Positions 56,431 to 64,000 of a stretch of DNA of 64,000 nucleotides are shown piece after piece (positions within the stretch are counted from its first letter, which is position 1; every line of letters starts with the position of its first letter). Origin of the DNA: Parelaphostrongylus tenuis. Taxonomy: Eukaryota > Nematoda > Chromadorea > Rhabditida > Metastrongylidae. The position numbers and the translations under genes are program-made. The notes below the pieces were generated by a model that did not search any database, had not been told where the DNA came from, and saw only the letters and a program-made list of their open reading frames with translations. The stretch is from NCBI GenBank assembly GCA_019055375.1, contig JAHQIW010000499.1, forward strand, positions 1 through 64,000. The letters are read 5' to 3'.

Positions 56431-58115
56431 ATAAAATAGATGAAATGGGACATGACGATTTGTCGTAGCGTACAGCTCACTTGTATTCTTCTTCAAAAAT
56501 TACAGCGTTACTTAATATCGGTAAGTGATAAAATAACTGCAGACAATGGGCACGTGGAATAGAGACAGCACTTGATTGCCAGTTTATTGACAGTGGGGCG
56601 TCAGAATGGTGTTGAGGTTTTGGAAAACATCCACTCGACTGAAAAGGCTTATGCTCAATATTGAAGAGCTTTTGTCTTCCGGCATCCGGATTATTTACAT
56701 AAAATTTCAATTGCTCTGTAATTAAATATCCATTAATCGAGCGAGCCAAATGCAGCAGACATAAGATTAACTTCCACACATAGCGATCTCACATTGGCCC
56801 TTGCTATAAGCCCTTGATGGAAAGGTTTGGAGAACATTGTTTGTGCGAAGCTTTTCCAACTAAATAGACCACTCTTGTATAGTGCGTACCCTTTGGATAC
56901 TCGCACTTCTAGTAAGCGATCGCACTTTGCGGTCCCAAAATAGGATTTATTTGTAATTCATGCTTTTCCTGGAAGCTCCATTAATCTTGCACTCGGCTTT
57001 ACGACATTTTCCCTATCTGCCAGTCGTGGATGAGCACCAAGCGTAATTGTTTCCACGACAGCTCCATCTTAGAAAATCATGGGCAAGCTGTGTAGTAAAA
57101 CGTTTTCAAAAGAAATGTTCAATCAAGCGATAGTACAATCATGTAGTTCTAATTACTTTTGGTTCACGAATTTGGTGTTTATTGTTCTTATGCCACAGCT
57201 TATGGAGCGACCTAGTACTTGATAAGGAAGCGTCTTCCCAAATTATTTGGCGTGCTTCGCAAAAAGTTTCTATTCTTGGCATCGCATCCTGGATACGCAG
57301 TTACAGTATTACATAATTGAGTACATCATATATATACGCATAGATATGCATCTCTATAATACACAGGGAGAAATTTATTAGTGACGCTGTGCTCATCCCT
57401 GACAGTGAAAATGCCTCAGATATGACAAACACTTATTTCTGAAATAGCGCTCAAAAACGCAATAAAGAAACCTCTCTGACCCACGACGACTTGCCTTTGC
57501 ACAAATAGTTTTCTCCTAAATCCTGAACAAAGAGCGCCCGGAAAAGCAGGAGAGGCTCCATTGCATGTTGAAAACAGTGAGTTTTCAGCGTTACCAAAAG
57601 CAGTCATCTACCAACCTCGGCAACTTCAACAGCTCTCAGTCTTTTCTTTGTAAGCCAATTACGATATTTTTGTTCTATGATTTAATCTGCCCGAGGTTTC
57701 GGCCTCTTCGTCTTCTCTATTGCCCTAGGCAAATCAGGTCACAACCCAGTTAGCCAAGCACCTCCATTACTCTAACATAAAAAGTCACCTCATCTAGGTA
57801 TTGTTTGCATCGAAACGCAAACACGTTTTTAGTTTTAATCGCTTTTTATGTGTCGTCCATTGAGTTATGCAAGTGAGAACGACTCATGAAGAGATCACAT
57901 GGACCTCGATTTCGCATCTCTTATTAAAATAACAGTCTTGTATACACCGTATCACGTCTGATTCTAGGGCATTCTTCCTTGTGGTACACATTTGAATTTG
58001 TGGAGTTTATCCAGAATTCTTTTCAAAATCTCGCGCACTAAGGTTTATGTTTTTGTGCGAGGAGGATGATTTCTAGTCAATAATCCTCATTATGCGTCTA
58101 TTTACCGATCTAAGT
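56431..58115. other. Unassigned sequence
   Basis: No gene or repeat is recognised over 1.7 kb; open frames are up to 100 residues and have no known motif. Confidence 0.3.
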
Positions 58116-58117
58116 CT

Positions 58118-58330
58118 AGTGGAGTGTTCTGTGTTGAGGCAACAGGCAGATGAGGAGGAGGATTCTAAAGTAGAAACGACCATCCTTGCACAGAAACCTT
58201 AATTTCAGCACGTAAGACTCCCGAAGCATTCTGAAAGAATTCCTTGATTCCAACATTAGCCGCAGGGAGGAGCGCCTCATTATCACACGTGATATGACAT
58301 AGTATATGAGACTGTTGGGTTTATGAGGGA
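58118..58330 (+). pseudogene. PLE GIY-YIG endonuclease, C-terminal remnant
   Basis: In broken frames KVETTILAQKP, SARKTPEAF and a RSASLSHVI segment match the end of the endonuclease in the PLE at 41.28-41.41 kb (EVTILAQEQKTSARKILEAF there). The GIY-YIG core itself is missing, so this is a 5'-truncated copy of which mainly the 3' UTR remains (to 58.58 kb). Confidence 0.65.
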
Positions 58331-58477
58331 GGTGCATTCGTAGTCCATGTGGTCTCCAACCGGTGGTCTCACCTTGGGTAACCCATTGGACTCATATAAA
58401 GCGGTTAGTATGTTGAAAAGTTGTTTTGTACTTGAAATGGAGGAAATCTGGGTTTGGTAGTTTTTTTTTGTTTTGGT

Positions 58478-58570
58478 AATGGAGGTGTTAAACTGATGAG
58501 TTGTGGGCAACGTGATTTTTCGATGCTCTGAGGAAGGCGAAACCGCTGAAACGTCAGCTCATCGAAGAAA
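58478..58570 (+). ncRNA. PLE 3' end with the most complete PLE-type hammerhead motif
   Basis: The UTR signature TAATGGAGGTGTTAAACTGA is followed by stem I: TTCGAT (58519-58524) pairs with ATCGAA (58561-58566) and GCT (58525-58527) with AGC (58556-58558), with a two-base bulge. The core CTGAGGA (58528-58534) is intact. One unpaired A leads into stem II GGCG-AAAC-CGCT. GAAA (58548-58551), a one-pair stem III (CG) and UC at the cleavage position complete a minimal type I hammerhead. Confidence 0.62.
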
Positions 58571-58799
58571 TTGTACTATGGCACCCACTCTTATATGGCT
58601 TACAAAGTTGTAGCATTGTTATTTCAAAACAGATTGAGTCTTAGAGTTGGCAAGTTACTATGTCCTGGTTATTGGGGTATGCATCTGCTGATGGATTACT
58701 GCGACGGCGGTCGCCTATCGAAGTTGATCTTGGATCGGGCGACGTTCTTGGTGGTTGATAGCTATGATAGAGAGAAATGAAAGACTGAGTGGTAGCGAA

Positions 58800-58880
58800 A
58801 CGGTGCCTCGATAGGGTAGTGGTAGCACGTGCACCCAGTATGTGTGGAACACGGGTTCCTTTCCCGGCTAAGATTGGATT
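58800..58880 (+). other. tRNA-like sequence (pseudo-tRNA or SINE head)
   Basis: GATAGGGTAGTGGTAGCACG has a D-arm and A-box character, and CACGGGTTCCTTTCCCGG could form a T arm. The 5' GCCTCGA and the 3' flank do not form an acceptor stem. It is therefore a tRNA-derived relic and not a gene. Confidence 0.5.
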
Positions 58881-59368
58881 TTTGCTTGCAACTCAATTTT
58901 CTTAAGTGCTTCTGTAACTTCATAACACTGTGAAAAAAAGCACTAAAAACATAAGAAATACTGACTAATGATTTTTTCACATAATCAAAATGTGGATATT
59001 CCATCGTCTTGCTTACCTTTTCGTCATAGTATTCTTCCTTGAGACATTCTCGACTCATGAAATAAGTAGTGCCTACTTGAGGGAGCTTTTCACTACGTCG
59101 AGAAAAATGACAAGATAGTCCAAAATTAGCAACAACGGCTCGGCTCCAAACTGAACTACCACGAGACAGTTGAAGAAGAACGTTCTGAAAGCAAATTGTG
59201 AAGAAAAGAATGGGGGTCCATTAGATCAAATGAGGATATGGATCAATCGGGAAATGAAAAACATAACGAAAGGAATACCATGCTTGTTAGATCACGGTGT
59301 ATAATCGCCTCAGAATGAAGATATTGCATTGCCAAAGCGATGTCGAGACTGTAGCGAACCCGCTGACA
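58881..59368. other. Unassigned sequence before block 2 copy 2
   Basis: No gene is recognised. Homology with 12.09 kb begins abruptly at about 59370. Confidence 0.35.
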
Positions 59369-59879
59369 CCTGCGTTCTCAAACAACCATCAACCATACCA
59401 CGACGACGTAGTCGTCCTCCTGAATGCTACCGGATGTTCGCAGAAATTCGATAACGTGCTTGAGCCCCAAAAAAATCAGGGAAGTTTTTACGAGATGTAA
59501 CATTGTAGGATGTGAATGTGATTAGAATGCTTTTATACTCTTTCTCTGAACTGTGCTTCTAAAAGGGCCAGGTAATTCGCATAGGAATTGTATATTATAG
59601 GTATGAGCATCATATTCTACATTGTAGTCTGTAATGGTCACAGATAGGTTTTTTAAGGTAAGAGGAATGTTCTTTGTATTTGACATAGCACTTTATTTGA
59701 TCCATTATCACAATGTTCTTTTTTTCTACTGTGCCGATCCCAGTACTTCCAATATTCAGTCCGATCTTCGTCTTCTTCTTGAACGGCGTAAAATATTGGT
59801 TGACCGAGTCTCCTTGCAATCTGCCGGACAGCTTGGCTGTGGCGTCCCATACGGCGCTGTTGCTGACTGTCAGAAAGAG

Positions 59880-60189
59880 TTAGGGAGTTGAGCACGACTC
59901 CGCGCGCATGGCAAACCTCCCAAAGGAGTTTTGCTATCTCTTCGGGAATTACATGATAATTTAGGCAACGCACATGGTCCATGACTCTAGAGAGCAAGTG
60001 ATGTCGCAGCGGTCCGACGACCTTAGACAGAAAATGGTCCAAGTGGCGAGGGCAGCTGTCACCAACCTCAACAGTCAGTTCGATCGTAGGGCATTATTTG
60101 AACGGTCGCTTGACTTCATCCGGAGCACCTTATCTCAAATCGTAATTGATCCATTAATGCTCTTTCCACACAATCTCGTTATCGTGTAA
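59880..60189 (+). pseudogene. Conserved unrecognised coding-like segment, copy 2
   Basis: The reading here is HDSREQVMSQRSDDLRQKMV and then VARAAVTNLNSQFDRRALFE (open at 59974-60189). It is preceded in frame by MANLPKEFCYLFGNYMII and the same stop as in copy 1. Most differences from copy 1 leave the protein similar. The minus strand is open for 129 codons over 59653-60042, so strand assignment is unresolved. No family is recognised. Confidence 0.35.
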
Positions 60190-60435
60190 CTGACTGCTAT
60201 CATAAGGTTGAGTTCATGCAGCTGACTGTCAGATGAACTCGATAAAATTGTGAGCGGAACATAGCGCTTCCGTCACTTAGGCTATGCTCGGCCCACCACC
60301 GCGGTTTCGAGTTCGGCCCATATATAATCAGTGGTGCCCCACTGCTAACACTAAATATTCACCCACTGGATCCCACCATTGGCTTGTTATTTCAGGACCG
60401 AAACAGGCTCCGCCTCCAAGTCATGCTCCGTCCGT

Positions 60436-60555
60436 TACAATAACATCTTCACTCACAATAACACCGTCAGCTACAATAACATCATCACTTACTATAACAC
60501 CGTCACCTACAATAACACCACTTACCATAACACTGTCAGTCATGATGACATTCAT
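60436..60555. repeat. Minisatellite of ACAATAACA units, copy 2
   Basis: Nearly the same array as 13155-13275, with the same number and order of variant units. It has not changed length since the block duplicated. Confidence 0.65.
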
Positions 60556-60784
60556 AGTATCGACATATGACGATACTTCTCATTAATCGTCACTCACATT
60601 AACTTAGTCATATGTTCGCATAACGATATGTCGTAATTAAGTATATATTATTTTTGCGTTCTTGTTATAGCGATACATGTATATTGTAGGTTTTTTTTGG
60701 CATAACGTATATGAAGAATTTGAACTTCGCGCTCTTGTCCGTTGAGAGACACAAGTTGGCAGCTGATCAAAACAACAAGACCGC

Positions 60785-60850
60785 TGAACCTTCACCACAA
60801 CGCGCGTCACAACGAGCATCACAACCACTCGGTCACGGCGGCTCCGTTAA
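60785..60850 (-). mobile_element. SINE family C fragment, paralog of 13.5 kb
   Basis: The minus strand reads GCCGCCGTGACCGAGTGG. This copy keeps more of the 5' end than its paralog at 13.5 kb. Confidence 0.5.
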
Positions 60851-60927
60851 TTGTATTAGAATGTACAAAATGGTTAAATAATGTACAACGTACAGATCAG
60901 TTGTTTTGTTTGATGTTGTTATCATAA

Positions 60928-61100
60928 ATGGAGGCGCCGTGACCGAGTGGCTGTGATGTTGGTCGCAGCGCACATGGAGCCGAGCTCCATACCTCAACCC
61001 TCTCCGAAAATCAACAACAGCGCCTTATGGGGCGCTACAGCTAGACTATCCTCAAGATTGCAAGGACGCTCGCCTAACCATCTACGCCGATGAAGAAGAC
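60928..61100 (+). mobile_element. SINE family C copy, paralog of 13.63 kb
   Basis: Starts GGAGGCGCCGTGACCGAGTGG with body and tail as at 13.63 kb. It is 78 bp downstream of the inverted fragment, so the same inverted pair is present in both copies of the block. Confidence 0.6.
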
Positions 61101-63419
61101 GAAAAACGACGTGAATATTAGAAGTTGCTGGTATAACCACATAGAAAAAAACGTTTTGAAGACGGATCAATAAAGTGTCTAAAAGTGATATGACAAATGG
61201 TTGATTGCAGAAGAAATATATTGAGTAAGACGTTTATAATAATAGCATTATGTGAAACATGACTTAGAAACATGCACTTTTTCGAGGAGTTGGGAATGCG
61301 TTTCCTCGGAGGTGTAGATTGAAAAAAATTCGTATTGTAAATTGATGATTTCCAAGACAACTGGGCGCTCTTTGGACAAAATTTGTGTTTACGGAAATTT
61401 CTCTAATATAAATCAGCGTGCCTTTCTGTAGTCACGAGGCGTTTTGTAGAATCAAAATCCTACCATGAGCATAGTAAATTCGCGTTGAGGTTGAAAAGGT
61501 GGGCTTACTGCAGTGAAAGCAAGATGTTACCTTTCTTGGCATTGGCACAATCAGAAATTGTCTTTCCCGGAAGCCGTACTTGGCACTAAAATCTTCATTT
61601 TCCAAGCCATCAAATGACTTTTCTAGTGAAAAAGCTCTTTTCTGGAAGGGCCAAGGACTCAGGAACGATTCCACGGAATTCGATTGCATGTGATAGGAAT
61701 GTTATTCAAGAACAAGGATTTCAAAGACAATTTGGTGTTCTTCTAACCGTAAAATTGAAAAATTGAACCCGTTTGCAAAAGGTTATCTTTTTATCATTAA
61801 TGAATCGTACTATAGAAATTTTAATCATAAAACAAGACTGGTGTTGAAATCAGAAATTTTCAAGCTATTGGCTGACTACAAAAATATGAACAAAATAGGA
61901 AAATATGTTTAAAACACTTGGAAATATGCTCCCATTTTTTTGCAGAATCATCGCTTTGGAAATTGTGCGTTCCACAAAGGATTGGAGTTCATTTTGATAA
62001 GATTATTCATACAGAAGTCTTCTTAGTGATATTGCATTATTTGCAAGAGATGGTGCTTCTTTGAAGTCTATACGAAATGGAATTTTTTTGGAGCGTGCAA
62101 TAATCTTCGCAAACGTACAGCGGGGTGCTCAGCCGAGGATCAAAATTATTTTTACCGTCCACAAAAAGAGCCAATAGCATTTATCATAAAGAGCAGAAAG
62201 GAGGCGTAAAGACGTACAGAGCGTCATTTGGAGAGCTTGTAAAAATGTCATGGCAGTTCTGAAGACTTCAATCGTCAGAAAATGACGTGGACAAAAAGAT
62301 TATGCGCATTCAAAAAGTGAGAGTTTGAGACTTGCATATTTTCGTCTAACTAAGCTCGGGAACACGTTGGCAAATGCACGATCTTCACTAAGAGATCGAC
62401 TACAGTTTGCTTTCATAGAACAGATTTATCAAGAAAAATGTTTTACCAAGAAGATATAGTAATGAAAGGAATCAGAGTTTAGATAATTAGAGACGATCTC
62501 CGTGAAATTTCAATCATCGCCTCAATTTTTCTACATTTCTCACTTGAAGACACATGAATAACGAAAATAGAAAAAAAAATAGTATCAGTGCTTGTGATGA
62601 CTCACTCACAAACGTAAAGATCAGAAGGGAACACCAGTTATCGACGCATAGACCGTGTGAAAAGTAAGTATGAAATGTCTAATGTCCTGTCAATAAACTC
62701 ACTTTTGTGCTTTGGAAAGCGCGCTTGTTCCATGTTTTCTTCTCCGCTAGATGTTTCGGCTCCTTTTGGTGCGATTATGGTGAGGCGGCTCCTCATTCAA
62801 GAGCTTTTGCGTGATCCTTAGCGTCACGCTGACACATCGCTCTTGTTAAGGTCTAAGTGAACCTCACTTAAATTCACACTCACGAACGTAATCTGAAAAT
62901 AAAAATTTACCGTTTTGTTGACATACATGAGGGCGGCTACTCTTGTAGAATTACACTAGTAGATGGGCCACACTGGCAATCTATGCCGATAGAGCGAAGT
63001 AACGCTTATCAAACAAAGTTTAGGCGTAATATGAAAAGTGTTGCCCGCAAAGCCGCGTCACTGACACGTTAACCACGCGAAATATAAAGATTTTAATTTA
63101 ATGCTTATTGAGAGTTTTTCGCTATGATATATGAATGATCTTATTCAGAGTAGTTTGGTCGTAAATAAGCATTTATCAAAGCACTTAAAGAATGACTCAT
63201 GTAAGGAGATTTGTTGTAATAATTGAGTAAGACTATACTGAGAGCACAGCTTTTTCTCAACCTGAATTGATTTTGAATCTGCATTTGTTAAGATGTTAGT
63301 TAATTGCAAGAATATTCAGGGGGAACCTTTTGATTAAATAATAAACCAGTTTAAAAAGGTGAAATTTATGAAGTTCATGTGCTAGCGAGCATCTTGTGAT
63401 GCAGATACGAAGGTTTTTT

Positions 63420-63649
63420 TTCTATCATAACGACAATCACTTACTAGACACATGAACTTGTTTACAATTATAAATAGGAGAAGCGCATCTGCCAGAGACA
63501 GGGACACTGAAGTTCGCATCTGCTGATAAATTACTGGCATCAAAACGATGAACACCAGATTTACCCACAAGAGATCGATAAAATTGCTTAACAACACTAT
63601 TCAAGGTATGCACCATCGGCCTTAACTCATTTCTACAAGCTCTGCCCAA
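63420..63649 (-). pseudogene. ORF-like repeated segment, copy 2 (open)
   Basis: The minus strand reads MGRACRNELRPMVHTLNSVV, KQFYRSLVGKSGVHRFDASN and SADANFSVPVSGRCASPIYN without a stop for 70 codons. Its paralog at 16.1-16.3 kb has stops. The family is unknown. The left part of the frame ends exactly at the hammerhead at 63650. Confidence 0.35.
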
Positions 63650-63690
63650 CTGAAGAGATCGTAAGTTCGAAACACGTGTATCGGCCTCTG
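63642..63690 (+). ncRNA. Type I hammerhead ribozyme motif, block 2 copy 2
   Basis: The core is complete: CTGAAGA (63650-63656), stem II GATC-GTAA-GTTC with one U-U mismatch (63657-63668), GAAA (63669-63672), CACGTG and TA (63679-63680). The stem I strands GCCCAA and TCGGCC pair with two mismatches, which look like decay of GCCCGA with TCGGGC. Confidence 0.68.
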
Positions 63691-63760
63691 GAAGTCAGCC
63701 CATCTTTAACAGACCACATGACATGCGTGGCTCAATAATGATTCTTTGGCTCTCATTGTA
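63690..63760 (+). repeat. Hammerhead-element arm
   Basis: GAAGTCAGCCCATCTTTAAC, AGACCACATGACATGCGTGG and CTCAATAATGATTCT match the arm at 45429-45495. It follows the hammerhead directly, as at 45 and 55 kb, which shows this is a third, monomeric copy of the same element family. Confidence 0.65.
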
Positions 63761-64000
63761 TTTCAGCCGGACGCCTTTTTTATTTGATAATATACGTTTT
63801 ATATTCTCAGGAGTAAGTTGCACTTCAAAGATCTGATAAAAATCTGTCCACAACTTGTAATTAGTCATCAGCTTTCTAATCAGGTTTCTTTAGGTTTTTG
63901 TAGTCTTGAACTAGCGGCAGGGCATAATATTTTCTACTCATGCGTCCTTGAGACATTGCTTAGTCAGTAATAATGACGAGAGCAAAAACTCGTAAACTAG

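Larger units (their letters stand above)
59370..64000. repeat. Large duplicated block 2, copy 2 (truncated by window end)
   Basis: Colinear with 12092-16510 and continuing past the end of the window. The one large structural difference is about 190 bp at 63.69-63.89 kb that copy 1 lacks. That segment begins with the hammerhead-element arm, so copy 1 most likely suffered a deletion. Confidence 0.85.

Noticed and set aside
58571..58780. Frame containing LLMDYCDGGRLSKLI, resembling the hinge of protein kinases
   Set aside because: Only nine or so residues fit, with no glycine loop, HRD or DFG motif on either side and no splice evidence; chance resemblance is likely.
58800..58880. Possible glycine-type tRNA gene
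   Set aside because: D and T arms are plausible, but the 5' and 3' ends do not pair as an acceptor stem.

Overview
The window looks like nuclear DNA of a nematode. Hookworms and their relatives (strongylid clade V) are the best guess. It is AT-rich, has no operons or ribosome-binding sites, and no open frame of normal gene length. What can be recognised is a dense mix of decayed retroelements: RTE-clade LINE remnants whose protein sequence resembles the RTE copies common in hookworm genomes, Penelope-like elements (PLEs) with GIY-YIG endonuclease, Tc1/mariner transposase remnants, tRNA-derived SINEs and a TTAA-flanked MITE. The taxonomic assignment is inferred from the kind of elements and was not searched. 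I found no intact host protein gene, rRNA or functional tRNA. Host exons without recognisable similarity could still lie in the unexplained stretches.

Layout. 1-4250: mostly unassigned, with TTAA-flanked MITE sequence near 0.9-1.5 kb. 4.25-7.06 kb: a nested block of LINE fragment, SINE, PLE 3' half and LINE 3' half. 7.06-11.6 kb: first copy of a ~4.3 kb duplicated block whose second copy is at 32.25-36.46 kb. A SINE is present in the first copy and cleanly absent from the second. 12.09-16.6 kb: first copy of a second large duplicated block; the other copy is at 59.37 kb and runs off the window end. 16.6-23.2 kb: little recognisable besides two SINEs. 23.2-24.4 kb: an inverted repeat and a minus-strand LINE. 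24.4-31.6 kb: old dispersed repeats, a mariner fragment, SINEs and an AT microsatellite. 36.7-37.6 kb: a mariner transposase remnant fused to a SINE tail. 40.1-41.7 kb: the best-preserved PLE. 45.0-45.6 kb and 54.7-55.3 kb: two hammerhead-ribozyme-bearing, retrozyme-like elements. 49.7-51.8 kb: possible coding remnant and LINE 5' half. 56-58.6 kb: LINE tail and another PLE tail.

The most interesting signal is a set of hammerhead ribozyme motifs. Six copies of a type I hammerhead with very short stem III occur at 16.35, 45.08, 45.4, 54.8, 55.16 and 63.65 kb. Two loci carry them on ~318-320 bp repeating monomers with long inverted arms that extend stem I. Two subfamilies differ by compensatory changes in stem II. 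Five PLE 3' ends carry a second, more degenerate hammerhead-like motif. PLEs are the known candidate mobilisers of animal retrozymes, so the autonomous and non-autonomous partners may both be present here.
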